Assembly (NCBI RefSeq): GCF_001949145.1
Contig: NW_019091506.1
Span: 152,279 to 216,278 of the forward strand
DNA length: 64,000 nucleotides
Direction of reading: 5' to 3'
From: Acanthaster planci
Lineage: Eukaryota > Echinodermata > Asteroidea > Valvatida > Acanthasteridae
A program made the translations under genes and the position numbers. Positions within the stretch are counted from its first letter, which is position 1, and the number at the start of each line of letters is the position of its first letter. This document shows positions 49,707 through 61,485 of this stretch, piece by piece. The notes under the pieces were generated by a model. It was not told the origin of the DNA. It searched no databases and was given only the letters and a program-made list of their open reading frames with translations.

Positions 49707-52700
49707 TCATGTGACAGGGCGCGCGCGCTCAACTGAGATTCCTTCGTTGCCCTTAATTTCCCTAGAAAAAAAGGTGAAAAACATCATCACCAGAAATATA
49801 ACAAAACAATTGTTGACTGCTGTGAAGTGAGATATGATGTTTTGAACATTCTCGGATAGGAATAGCGTCCTAGCATTTTTTTCGGAAGTTGCACATAAGT
49901 TCTCATTTATTTCAGCAGCTGGATCAAAGATTGGAAAATAAATGTGTGATCGTGTATCGGGAATATGGAGTCCATCAATCCTATCCATTCCTGAAAAAGA
50001 AAAACAATCATTAAAATCAAAATTCTGTCTGTTATAATGTCTTGTTTGGGGATTGTACATAATTATTATTCCCATATCCGGAAAAATACTTGCCTTTACA
50101 TGACACCTTTACTGGCGTTAACACCTCTGAGAGTTGGGAAGTGCAGGTGTGATATTGAGGCAAACGGTTTCTATGCTTTGACGTCATATCCATTGCTCCA
50201 TCATAGTCCCTTCTAGGTTGGCGGTATTGTGCATTTGGATCTTGGAAATCTGTCGAAATGATTGACTTGTCTGGAGTAGGTAAATGACCGACCATTTGTG
50301 TCATTCTGTGCTTTAATCTGGCTGCGTTTATTAGATTCAAATAATCGTGACACCCTTGTATCGCCTGGCCTGAATTGAATTCAAAGGCTGAATTAGCACG
50401 ATGAGTTGTCTCCGCTGAGTAAGAAGCAGCACTGAAATCCAACGGTTCGTCAATTGATTCAGCGGTCTTCAGTGATTCAATAACCGCCTGTTTTCCTGGA
50501 AAGTTTGTTCTTAAATCTAAGGGTAGGGGAAATGTGCTGGAAAGTCTGGTTGTAAGTTTTTGTTTATTGCTGATCTTTGAACTTTTTTGATTACACCCCG
50601 ACGCTGAGGGTTCGGAAGATGTATTTGTCAAGCTAACAGCTATTGTCTGTGATAGTCTGCACGCTGAATCTAGGTGGTCACACCCCGCAAGTTCGGGTTG
50701 TTGATGACGAGACTTGCCGCCTGTGAAGTTCTCATTCTGCTCCCGAGTCGACGTGCTTGAAGCTGTGCTTAGAGTTGACGGTGGAACAGTCGAGACTGAG
50801 TCTTTAAGTTTGCTCACTTTCCCAACTTTCCTGCCATGTTTTCTGGAATAGGGCTGAGATGACGTGAAGTTGAATATTGACGGCACAAAATCTAGATTTT
50901 CTGGATCATCCGACCTCTTCCCTGAAATGCAGTGAAATGTAATAATTTGAACCAGAACATGAACAACATGCTTGATCATGCATTATGGGATAAAGTCATG
51001 CGTGCGTCTGGAATGAGGTTTGACTGGCCCTGAAAATCCTTTGCAATGAGAAAAATACCCGTTAGAATTAAAGTTTTTAAAGCTACTTTATGGACGGCAT
51101 GACAAACACAGAATTACTCAAGCTTTATACACACGAGCCATACTAAAAGACTGGTAACATCAATTTGTCCCATGCACAACCTTCAGAAGACAAAACTATT
51201 TTACATTATTAATGTTTCTGAATTGTCCATTGAATCCTCTTTATTTTGCAATTACCTATAGTGGTAAGCGAAAATCGATGGAGCCCCTTTGCCTGTGACA
51301 GCAAGGACGTCAAGGATGCCAGGGGCACGGGAGGAAACTTGAATGAAGCAACACCTTCCTAGTCCTAAATCCCGAAAGAATTTCAGTCTATTTCAGACGC
51401 ATAAGCCTGAAATACTTCTCCCCAATTCAGGATACGATCGTGCGAATGCTGTGTAAGTCTGAATTTTCCCATACCAATGGTATAGTTCCCGTGCTCCGGC
51501 AAACACTCCGCCATCCAAGCTGTGGACAGAAAGGGCCTGCAGCACTGTTGCCTTGACCTCAAGATACAGAATGCACCCACAAAACCCTCATTTGAAATTT
51601 CCAGAGTGGCAACGGGATACTTGATAATTTATAAATTTTATTCTTCTGGTGCTTTCTTATCAAGCTAGCATCACTGAATAATGATAACCTCAGACCAAAG
51701 ACCACTGGTCGATATTGGAGCTTGAAGGAATCGTCGTCGCCCATGTCCTTATACCCAGCAAGAAATGAGACCGAGGGGTACCCCCCAACATGTCCAATCC
51801 CTACACACATTGCAGACTATTGTTACTTAACACATTCCTCCAAGATGTCTAAAAGGAATTTCCCAGATTCCTGCGAGACAATGACCAACACAAAGCGGGG
51901 GGGGTTCTCTCCGTCTCATACCTTGCTGCATATGTATGAAAATTTGAAAAGCGGGGGGGGGCACCATTTACACTATATTGGGGGCGATGTGCATGCTAAA
52001 GATTCATGCAGAATCTTACATCGGCATGGCATATTTATGTTTTTTTTTAAATTGCTTTCTTTTTAAACTGTGATTTTGCAAACATTTTAGTCGTTGGGAA
52101 ATATTGAAAATTCTTCACAATCCACTTCGATTTCTTTGCTCATCACTAAAAGTGTGTGGGGGAATGATTCAATAGCCCCCCCCAAAAAAAAAGTGTGTGG
52201 GGGATATATACCCCCATCCCCTGGGATTTACGCCCATGCCTGCCCTGACGATGTTTGTTTTTTTTCGGGGGGGGGGTCGTTCGGATAACAGACAAGTCCA
52301 TCACCAGCCCTCTCAACTTTTTGCAAGTCTGAGTTCTTCAGCTATCCGTTCCCTAATCTTGCTTAGCCAGTCTATTACTGGCTAATTGGTATACGCATGG
52401 AATCGCAGCCTTTATTTTCTTACAAGGGATATAATATGCACGCAGTAGCCTACCTCATGGTTATGGGTTATACTATATCAAAATAATAAATGGCAAGCGC
52501 GAAGTCGAGTCATAAAAGTTTTACCTATTGAAACCTCAAGTCTGTAAAGCTTCAAGGCCTGGAGTTGTGAACTCACCAGATATAAAATGAGCACTGCACA
52601 GGAAGGCCTTGTTTACCTGCTGTTCAGGCCAGTTGTCCCGACTTATGGCCTCGAGCCACAGTTGACGCCTACGCTGCTCAAACGGGGTCTTGCGTTTGGG

Positions 52701-52775
52701 GATTGTATAAAAATGAAGCTTAGAATTGCGGGTTTTCCTGTTAGTGCAGCCCACGGCACAGCAACTCGTCACCAT
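49707..52775 (-). CDS. THAP-domain protein, 436 aa, three exons (last intron GC-AG)
   Basis: Exons are 52577-52775, 50094-50921 and 49707-49990. The N terminus is a THAP zinc-dependent DNA-binding domain (C2CH): C5, C10, C60, H63, with the invariant P26, W40 and F64, and the VPSIF box encoded at the start of exon 2 after a phase-1 intron. The rest is a long polar, serine-rich region without a recognised domain. The last join uses AAAG|GCAAGT, a typical GC donor, to a CTTTTTCAG acceptor; phase and total length fit. If that intron is not removed, the protein ends 21 codons later at 50032. The last exon contains a hydrophobic stretch CFVIFLVMMFFTFFS that could be a membrane anchor or simply read-through of non-coding sequence. 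THAP proteins are sequence-specific nuclear factors, often derived from P-element transposases; no transposase core is present here. Confidence 0.85.
52577..52775 (-). CDS. THAP exon 1 (zinc-binding half of the THAP domain)
   Basis: Starts MVTSCCAVGCTNR and ends CSAHFISG at a CTG|GTGAGT donor. The ATG at 52775 is the natural THAP start, since C5 then falls at the usual distance from the N terminus. Confidence 0.9.
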
Positions 52776-55676
52776 GTCGAAACGAAACTCAAGCCGTCTG
52801 TGACAAATTGGTCAGAAGAGTTTTCAGCTCGATCGGAATTTGCATGCAGTGGCAGTTCACATGGACTGCGGCCATTTACAATGTGACTATGCAAGAGACT
52901 TGGTTAGTGTGTCTGCAACGTACTTAGACGGCTGTACGGGACACAGAACGACCTTCGTGCTTCGAGCATTATTCCCACTCACTTCCGGCCTTATCAGTCA
53001 TCTGCCTTCGTATATGCGCGCGCATCACAACTGGATAACGTCAGGCATGTAGTACATGTACATGTACATGTATGTACAGTACATGTACATGTACAGTACA
53101 GCTCGACGGCGCAACACTGTTACATACACGTGCGTGGATTGGTGTAAGTGCATAATTTATTCCCGGCTTTTTGTGTATGCCTGTTTATTCTGTTATATCA
53201 TAGATCAAAGAATGGGTATATTATGTGCTTCTTAATACATTATGTATTTACATTACCAACAATTCAAGAAGCATAGCGCTGTAGGAATCATGGATATTCG
53301 TGATACTAATTTCAGCATTCTGCCTCGGCGAATGAGACTAGCTTGAGAAATCACTGAGCAGGTTGCCATGGCATTAATCTTTCGCTCCCACGGCAAAATT
53401 GTCCTGTCCAAGATTTCTGAAGATAATTGTTTCTGGGATCTCACTTTCAGATTTTCTTACAGAGAGGCTCCGATTAAAACCCATGATCATAACAGTACAT
53501 TTCCCGCAATGCTTTGAATTTCCTTCACAGGGCGAAACCTACCTAAGAAGTTAGATTTTTAGTTGTGTGCCGTCCTCTTAAATCTGGTCAAGACAATGGA
53601 CATCACGGGGAGGGGGTTGCCCTCTGGAAAAAATAAGGGCGATGTGAAAGAAAGGGGATAAAAATCAACAGTTTCTTTGAAAATACACTTCTGAATAATG
53701 GACCTCGTATCACCGTAAATGGTTAGAAAGTTTGCTGCTTATGGTTTTGACACCCCTGTAAAAAAACTTGAATTCTAACAATAGTATGCCATTGTCAAAT
53801 TACGAAAATTAACGTCAAGAAGGAATTATTCTTCTCTGGACTATTCCAGGCTCAGTTTGGCTATGAAAATATGTCGAGGTAGTGCTAAACAGGTATTGCA
53901 ATCCTTTCTTTTTGTCGCTGATTTGGACGCTTGACACTCAGTAGTTCAAGTCAAACAACGAAATAAATTTTTCACCAATGACCCATGCCTGGCCACCAGT
54001 ACAAAAACAATTTCATAATAGTTCACAAACTATAAACGTCTCACACTTTCACATCAAAATCAAAAGTTATCAAAAGTCAAAATAGCTTACCACATGGACA
54101 AAGTAATAACGTGCACTTTTACGAATTCAAAACCAAATAAACAAACAAATCCCTGTTGCAAGCCAAAATGACCTTTTTTCAAACTTTGGTAGACCATATA
54201 CAATACGGCACACAATATCCGCTACAAACGAAAAGAAAATGTTTATTGCTACTTTATCACTGGGAAATGGTAAGTTCCATTTGTTGGTCCCACTGTCAAG
54301 ATTTCCGTGGCTCTTTGGCTGCTTTATGCCTATTCCTCTTGATTCTCAAGATACAGGAAAATGTTGCATGCACATCAGTCAATCTCAGATTACATCGAAC
54401 GGAATATGTTGACCTTTCTGTCATTTTGACGCAAGATAAGAGCATGCTCTCGCTCAATGCTCGTATCGCACCAGTCGTTTCTGCGATCAGGTACCGTGTC
54501 TCCGTCACAGACATATAAGCGCACGTCTGTGGTTTCCTTCCTTCTTCAAGCACGCCCTCACTGGAAGAGGCGACAGGCTGGTGGGAGGTTTTTCAACAGG
54601 GTTCTAGGATAATCACAATAATTACTGATCAACTACACCAAAAACAGGCTTGTATGGACCCACCTTAGAATATGAAGCAAGATATGGGACGGAGAGCGCC
54701 CCAATCTTTGTGTTGGTCATTGTTTGATCGGAATCTTAGGAAATCTTTACAGACATCTAGGGGGATGTGTTAGGTATAACATTACTCTTGGGTGTGTATA
54801 GAGATTGGACGTGTGGGGGGCCGGGGGTACCACTGCGTCCCATTTCTTGCTTGGTGTAAAGGTTTGCACTCAAAGAAACGGCAATCAAGAGGGCAAGTTA
54901 AAGGTAGGACGCCGCACTCGCAATCTTCTGGTGCCTCTGCAGGTATACTTTATCGGCTGTAGGCAAGCCACTGGAGCCGTTGCACAATAAGAAAGAAACA
55001 AGTTGGAATTGGATTTAAGTGGGGGCAATTACGACTGGGCCAACAATCTTCTTTTCACCGTTGGGTGACTCTTTGGGGGTGTGGTTGCTTCATCCTTCAT
55101 TGGCCTTACGAGCTAGACCCCGTATCTGCACCATTCTGCTCGTCGGGGGCAGCATCAGTCGCTGCATCTGTGTCTCCGCCTGTTCAGGACCGGAGGAGGC
55201 CTTTCTTCAGTAATTAATTAACCTGGTCATCCTCTTCGGTTGATGGTTAGACAAGAGTACTTGGTGGCAGATGCTCCTGTCGATTGAGCCGTGAGGGGTC
55301 CCTCTCCTCTGTCCCCGCCCCTTTAGTGCTATACACCCTAAACGTAACTACCGCCCCACAAAAAGGCAAGCAAGAAACTTCGTCACAAAGGCGGACGCGC
55401 CATGATTTGCAGGCTCTCATTGGACAATTGCTGAAGTTGCGCGGTAACTTCCGGTTCCATGGTTCCACGTAAACGGTGAGAGTCAATGCATGTAACTCTA
55501 TGTGTAGTGCATGTGCAGTGGGCGTGGTTTAAACTGAAGTGACGTCACACTTACGAACTGGACTTAGCTTGTGGGACACAGTGGGACCAGAACGTCAGAT
55601 GTATGAAGTTTACATTTAAAAGAAGGATGTAAATACATTCAAACATGCAAAAATCTTGCCCCCCACCTCGTTCCAA
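52776..55676. other. Spacer right of the THAP gene, no gene seen
   Basis: Positions 53046-53100 hold an ACATGT/TACATG palindromic simple repeat. Reading frames at 54156-54518 (+) and 55019-55213 (+) show no domain or splice support. Short G-rich runs occur near 54818. Confidence 0.45.
53046..53100. repeat. (ACATGT)n palindromic simple repeat
   Basis: Runs of GTACATGTACATGTACATG, interrupted by TATGTACAGTACATG. Self-complementary throughout. Confidence 0.85.
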
Positions 55677-55698
55677 TGCTGGAAAACAGCGATTCCGA

Positions 55699-55776
55699 TG
55701 CTAATTATATATAACAGGTTTTGCCCTTACCCAGCGAATATTAATAAGCACCGTATGCTCAGTGTTTGTCCGAGAG
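55699..55776 (-). mobile_element. SINE fragment (tail of the 59.8-kb SINE family), cut by N gap
   Basis: On the minus strand it reads GGACAAACACTGAG ... GGGCAAAACCTGTTAT, the same order as the SINE at 59823-59975. It stops at the unknown bases 55777-55784. Confidence 0.65.
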
Positions 55777-55784
55777 NNNNNNNN
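55777..55784. other. Assembly gap, 8 N
   Basis: Eight unresolved bases inside repeated sequence; the joined flanks may not be truly adjacent. Confidence 0.99.
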
Positions 55785-55851
55785 AACCACCGAGCTTGCC
55801 GGGATGGGCTGGCCGGTCCGAGTCAAATGAAGCAGCGGGTACCGCGAACTA

Positions 55852-55976
55852 TTTTCAAGATGTATTTTTGCGTTGGGGAGATGTTAATTATATATAACAG
55901 GTTTTGCCCTGTGGTCCGAGTCAAAACCTGTTATATATAATTAACATCTCCCCAACGCAAAAATACATCTTGAAAA
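55852..55976. repeat. Perfect 55-bp inverted repeat with 15-bp loop
   Basis: Arms 55852-55906 and 55922-55976 are identical in reverse complement over all 55 positions. Each arm includes the SINE tail TAACAGGTTTTG and about 30 bp of further sequence. This is a foldback insertion or an assembly artefact beside the gap. Confidence 0.92.
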
Positions 55977-56109
55977 AGATTCCGATACTGTATACCTTGG
56001 TGAATGACATTATTTTTTAGATATCGACGTCCTGCTAAACTGGACGTACAAATTTCCCTTTGAACTACTTCGTGTACTGTAATCGTGGATGGTTGATTTC
56101 AAGGTAAAA

Positions 56110-57760
56110 CAGGCTTTAAGACAAGGAGGGAGTAGGCCATGCCTTAATTTGTACATAAACTTCGCTAGATTCAGGTGGTAAAAGATTTAATTTAGAAAAC
56201 AACGGTGCAGAATGATCATGGTGACCGGCATTTGTAATTAAACGAAACGCTCGCTTTTGTAAAGTAATGTTACATCGAGATGGCGAGCTGCCCCTGGTAA
56301 TAATAGCGTAATTCAAATAAGGTAAAACTAAGGAATTATACAATGTTAATAAAACTTCATCAGGAAGTAAAACATTAAGCGATTCATAATGTCTATATTC
56401 TTGGATATTTTTGTAGCTACCTCATCGATATCATAAGTACAAAATTTCCAAGTAAGATTTTCATCCAGGGTTACACCCAGAAATTTTGTACTTTTAACCC
56501 GGGTCAACCTCGGATTGTTAAAGATCAAATGAGCATTTTGTGTACACTTAAATTGATTTGAACAAAATATTATGTAATGTGATTTGAGGGCATTAATACA
56601 AAGTTTGTTTGCTAAAAAATACTCATTGATTTTAGCAAGTTCCAAATTAAGGTTTTGGATTGCTACATTATTGTGTGTATACAACAAACTCGTATCATCG
56701 GCAAATGAACAAAATGTACTCTTTGAGGTACTGCATTTATTATTGATGTATTAAAAGTAACAATAGCAATGGACCCAATACAGAACCTTGTGGCACCCCA
56801 CATGTGATTCCTAGACTGCTGGAATTCACAGATTTAAACGATACGTACTGCTCTCTATTACAGAGATAACTTTTTGATAGGTCCAGCGCTGTACCACGGA
56901 TATCGTAATGCTCTAATTTTTTAATTAAACTATTATGATTGACAGTGTCAAAAGCTTTTGATAAGTCTAGAAATACACCAATGGAGACATTCTGTTTGTC
57001 AATCGCATTACATAATTTACTAACAACATACGATATCGCCAGTTCAGTAGAGCGTTTTTGTCCGAATTCGCATTGTGATTCAGAAAAAAAGTCATGTTTA
57101 CTGATGAAAGATATTAATCTGTGATAAACAAGCTTTTCAAACAATTTTGTAAATGTAGATTGGACAGAAATAGGTCTGTAGTTACATCGTGCTTACAATT
57201 TTTTTGTAAATCGGTATTACTTTGGCTATTTTTAGATGATCAGGAAACACTCCAGCTGTTAGACACTTGTTAAAGATATCAGTCAAGGGCTTAGCAAGTG
57301 CATTCCTTGCTTGCTTGATGACAAAGGGACTTTAAGATCATCCCAACTGGGGACCTTCCCAGAAGGACATTTTCCTATACAATCAGCAACCTCCTTTTGG
57401 ATAATAGGTGTGAAAAACAGCGAGTTTGAGTTTTGGTTACTTAGAAAAGAATCAAAGGAAGTGCTGGCAGGTGGAAGCTCGCTGGAGAGGCTACTTCCAA
57501 TATTAACAAAGCAGTTATTAAACGCCTCGACAATGTCTCTGTTATCATTAATTACAGCCCCATCCTGGGAAAAAAATAGGAAGTGGTTTCAAGTTGTTAG
57601 TGTCCTTTCAGTATGGAATTAATCGCTTCCCAGGTTCCCTGAATATTGCCAATGACATCGTGAAAGATTTTGTGTAGATAGTCTTTCCTAGTAACCTTAA
57701 TCAGGGAATTAAGTTTATTTCTCACAGGCTTTGAAGAGTATGTATAAATTGGTTGTTTTT
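56110..57760 (-). pseudogene. Degenerate LINE (non-LTR retrotransposon) reverse transcriptase
   Basis: Frames at 57144-56740, 56720-56346 and 56343-56116 together read as a non-LTR reverse transcriptase: DLSKAFDTVNHN, CGVPQGSVLGPLL, FADDTSLL (the active-site aspartates near 56700) and LGVTLDENLTW are visible. An upstream part, PIIQKEVADCIGKCPSGK near 57340-57420, precedes it. A frameshift near 56755, between the VPQG and FADD motifs, and another near 56345 break the frame, so the copy is dead. The endonuclease domain was not found. The clade is not resolved by eye. Confidence 0.85.
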
Positions 57761-58205
57761 AAGTTGGGATTCTCAAAAGGTTCCTATACAGATGGTTTTG
57801 CGTCTAATAGGGTTGTAGATAGCATCAGCTAACCGGGGGGGGGGGGACTTTTGTTGTAAGGACATTTTACTATCTTGTAAAGGAAAGTTTTTATCGTGTT
57901 TGTTGGACTCGTATGCACGCACGCGCACAAATGGCCTTGGCGGCAAGAAGTGTGAGCGGGCCATTAAAAATGTACAGGGGTGCGACTTCGATGGTCATTT
58001 TCTCCCAGGTTTTCTGACTTTGTTCATTTATTGTTTCTTCAGTAAATCAAGGATCAAGGTTTGTTAACATCAGGAAGGTCTCAGTGTATTTTGTTCCTAT
58101 AAATTCAAGCATGGATACACAGCCTGACTGACTCCAATAAGTGTTAGCTGATACTCAGCCTAGCCCAGGTGGGACTCCCTGACCGTACTACCCCCAGAAC
58201 TCAGG

Positions 58206-58268
58206 GGTCCGACGTCCGTCCCGCTATCACGAAAAGTGGGATCCGACGTCCGCCCCGCTACCACGAGC
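58206..58268. repeat. Short tandem duplication, GTCCGACGTCCG unit
   Basis: TCCGACGTCCGTCCCGCTA and TCCGACGTCCGCCCCGCTA follow each other about 33 bp apart, with ACGA after each. Directly adjoins the foldback element at 58278. Confidence 0.65.
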
Positions 58269-58277
58269 CCCCCCCCG

Positions 58278-58456
58278 AAAATGAGCCTTTTTCGCCATAG
58301 GCTCTGCATGACGTTTAACAGGGTACGAACAGAGAACACAGAACTGGGCGAAAGGGAGCAGCATTTCTATGGGCACACAACTATAGTTAAATCCCTGTTC
58401 ATGCCCTGTTACACGTCACTTTTTCTGCAGAGCCTATGTCGAAAAAGGCTCATTTT
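58278..58456. mobile_element. Foldback/MITE element, 179 bp
   Basis: Left end AAAATGAGCCTTTTTCGCCA and right end, in reverse complement, AAAATGAGCCTTTTTCGACA; the match continues as TAGGCTCTGCA. The inner part also pairs loosely (ACAGGG/CCCTGT). No coding content. Confidence 0.8.
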
Positions 58457-61400
58457 GTGTACTACGACTTTATTCCTCCATGGTCAGTCGTAATGAAATG
58501 ACTGAGACTGGCGTCCAACCTGCGCTAGCTGATAGCCTTGACGTCGCCGACTGATGGTTTGGTTCTCTTTTCGTTTGGTGCCATAGCACTGGAACTCGGT
58601 TTCATCCATTATGGTGTTATCAAGATTGCAGATTCCATTTTCTCAATTATTGTGTAAGTGCCTAGTCAACACGTTTGCTGGATTCATTTTAACCACAAAG
58701 CAAGCTAGCCACTTAAAAATGGTTTGTCAAATGACACAAGCACAAAAAATGATTGCGATTTTAGGCTCTTAGTTCATTGATATTAGATTTAAAGTAAGGA
58801 GTTGCAGTGATGAGATTTTTGTGTTTATATTTATATCATATATATATTTATTTGACATATTATATTTTATACGAATGTTGTTCGTTTACCTGTTTAACAC
58901 CCACAACAAATGAACAAATGAAATAAAGTACTTTAGTTTGATCATTCTGTAGTGTGAAAACCAATGCAGGAAAATTTCTGCTTAACAGCTTTGGGACTTT
59001 GCATGAATCCAATGGGCAATTCTAGTGGAGAGATGAATTATAAACAAGGTTTCATATCCCACTTGGACAAAATCTGTTTTCATCTGCAGCTGAAAAGACA
59101 CAGACAGACGTACAGCCAGGGATTTTGGGGACCTTTGCTCCAAGTTCCATGTGTGTACAACACTGACTGTGTTGGGGCATGTGCTCTTGACTAAGTAAGA
59201 TCATGTACAGTAGTTGTGTTGGCAGAGATGCACCTCAAGATATGAAATACACTTTGAATTTTATACAACCATGCGGACCAAATGCACATTAAAACTTCAT
59301 GAGGTAAATTTCATACATTGTAAATAACACATTTCACCTTTATTTCAACACTGTTCGATACTCATACTAATTTTCGACAATGCCTTAAATAAATCCTTAT
59401 CATCTGATTGGTGGATCAGTGATCACATGTCGACTGCTAGCCTGCTGCCTGATGCATGGCATGTTTGGGAGCAATGAAATTTGAAGTCCCATTCTATAGG
59501 TATATTTGGAATTTCCATTGCTCAGTAACAAAAGAAACCCAACTTGTCTGTGATGCATGGTTTTAAGCACTGCATAGAACAAAGTAATGTTTCATTTTCA
59601 TTTGGTGTTAATTGGAATATTCCATTCTGCGAGAATTCAATGTTACTTCATAAAATTATTCCTAACACAGCACTCGTAAAAATTTGGTTCATATAAAATA
59701 GGCTTACCAAAGTACAAAAACAAACTCACACTAAAAGCAAAACAAATATATTCTGAATTGAAAGAAGTCCGCCGTAGAAATGGCACCATATTTAGAACAA
59801 TGTCATACCAAGGCAATCTAATTTAATAACAGGTTTTGCCCTCACACCGATGTGTACATGTATATATAAAACACTGAATACTCCGTGTTTGTCCAAGAGT
59901 CTGCAAAAAATAAATTCACAAGCTTACTTTGATGGGATTTGAACCCACGACCACATGCTTACCTAGTGCAGATCCAGGCAATCTAATCAAGTACATTGCT
60001 TGAAATCAACCTTGTTTCTAGGGTGTCCAGCAGTACACCCTCAGACATTGGAAAGGTGAAAAAAATAACCACTTGAAAGAGACCGAATCTCAACATAAGA
60101 TTTTGAAATTTCTTTCTTCGTAAGTGCACAAGGTCGACAGAAATTGGCAAGGTTCCCTACTGTGTGAGCTCAAACACAAATAACAATTTGGAGTATATGC
60201 AACACTCTCATGAGAGATGAATCATGGGCAACTGAGGTTTTCCATATCTTGGTTGTCATGCTGACTAGTTTTATTCTCCGAATTTTAAGTTGTAAACTCA
60301 ATAAAAAGTAACATTTTACTGTAGCAACATTGAGCAGTACACTATTGTCACAAAGGGGAAAGTATTGTCCTTAAATTAAACACTGTTTAGAAATTTAGAA
60401 ATGAGGCTAGTCTTTGCACATGCACAAAACACTGTCGCTCTCCTCAGTCAGCTACCTCAATCCTTAACCCAATTCTGTTTTTTTCTTAATCTGAAGTCTG
60501 GTGAACTCTCACTCTGCCTAACCCACTAGTTACACCAGGATACCAAAGAAGTATTGCACATTTCATCGAGTACACTGGCAAATAAAAAACAGAGAATAAA
60601 TTTTAATGCAGAATGCAACTTCATCATAACAGGTGATACGTTTCTTTGCTGAAGTCCTTTCTGTTAACATCAAAACACTGGCTGATGTGTGCTTTAGCCT
60701 ACTCAAATCTTGATCAACTCGGGCAGGACAAGTTAAAATAACTTATAAAACAAAAACTGGCCGACAATGATATGTACAAGCAGACACACCCAACTGAAAT
60801 TTGCCACAGTTTTCCAAGTTTTCATCAAATTTTCTTTAATTCAAGAATTAAGGAATTTTATATCTATAATCTTGATTCTATACACCACTAACATAATGCT
60901 AACAAGTAAAACTTGCATCTGAATTATCTCAGCTGATGTTTTTTATCATCAAACTGAGCCTTGGGGTAAAGGGAAGCTGACATCTCCGAGTTTTACTTGA
61001 CACCTTAAACCTGTCCTGGTGAAACTACTGTTTATGCCTGGACCAAAAATTATATTCAGAGAGGACCAACATGGACACATTCACAAGATGACTTAAGTTG
61101 CTGTTTCAAAAAAGTTCTCATTCTACTAAAAAAGAAGATTCTACCAGTGGGTCTTTGCAGAACAGGGCTGTCGGTAGTGGAGACTTCAATGCTTGCAAGC
61201 AATCATTCCTGGGTTAGCGTCTCTTCTCAGCTGTTGCCAAACCGACCTGTCTTAAATGTATTATGGCTGTGGCAAATCAATACAGTCTCCACGGATTAAA
61301 ATCCAGATCACATGTCCTGAGATTTCACACCACCAACAGTTCTGGAAGAGTCAAGAAGCATCTCTAAACCTGTTCCCAATTCTGCAGACTTGGTAGCGAC

Positions 61401-61485
61401 AACATTTGGGGAAAGTACTTGGGATTCCGAACAGTAGTTGGCTGACGTTTACTCTTGAAAGAATAGCAAACACGCTGGTTCATCA
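58457..61485. other. Spacer left of ARL2, no gene apart from the SINE
   Basis: The part nearest 61485 is expected to be ARL2 3' untranslated sequence. A TTTATT at about 60270 (AATAAA on the minus strand) is a possible signal. No supported coding exon. Confidence 0.45.
59823..59975 (-). mobile_element. tRNA-related SINE with 12-bp target-site duplication
   Basis: The flanks AGGCAATCTAAT at 59811-59822 and 59976-59987 are identical. The minus strand carries a B box, GGTTCAAATCC, near 59934-59950, then GGACAAACACGGAG and a tail GGGCAAAACCTGTTATTAAA. The A box is not clear. The duplication shows it arrived by retrotransposition. Confidence 0.75.

Noticed and set aside
52587-52886. Plus-strand frame of 99 codons
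   Set aside because: Antisense shadow of the THAP exon 1.
54156-54518. Plus-strand frame of 120 codons with a hydrophobic stretch
   Set aside because: No recognisable domain, no good acceptor or donor, and no homologous feel; antisense frame 54296-54553 is equally long.
57773-57964. Minus-strand frame of 63 codons upstream of the LINE
   Set aside because: Not recognisable as endonuclease or gag-like sequence; spans a poly-G run.
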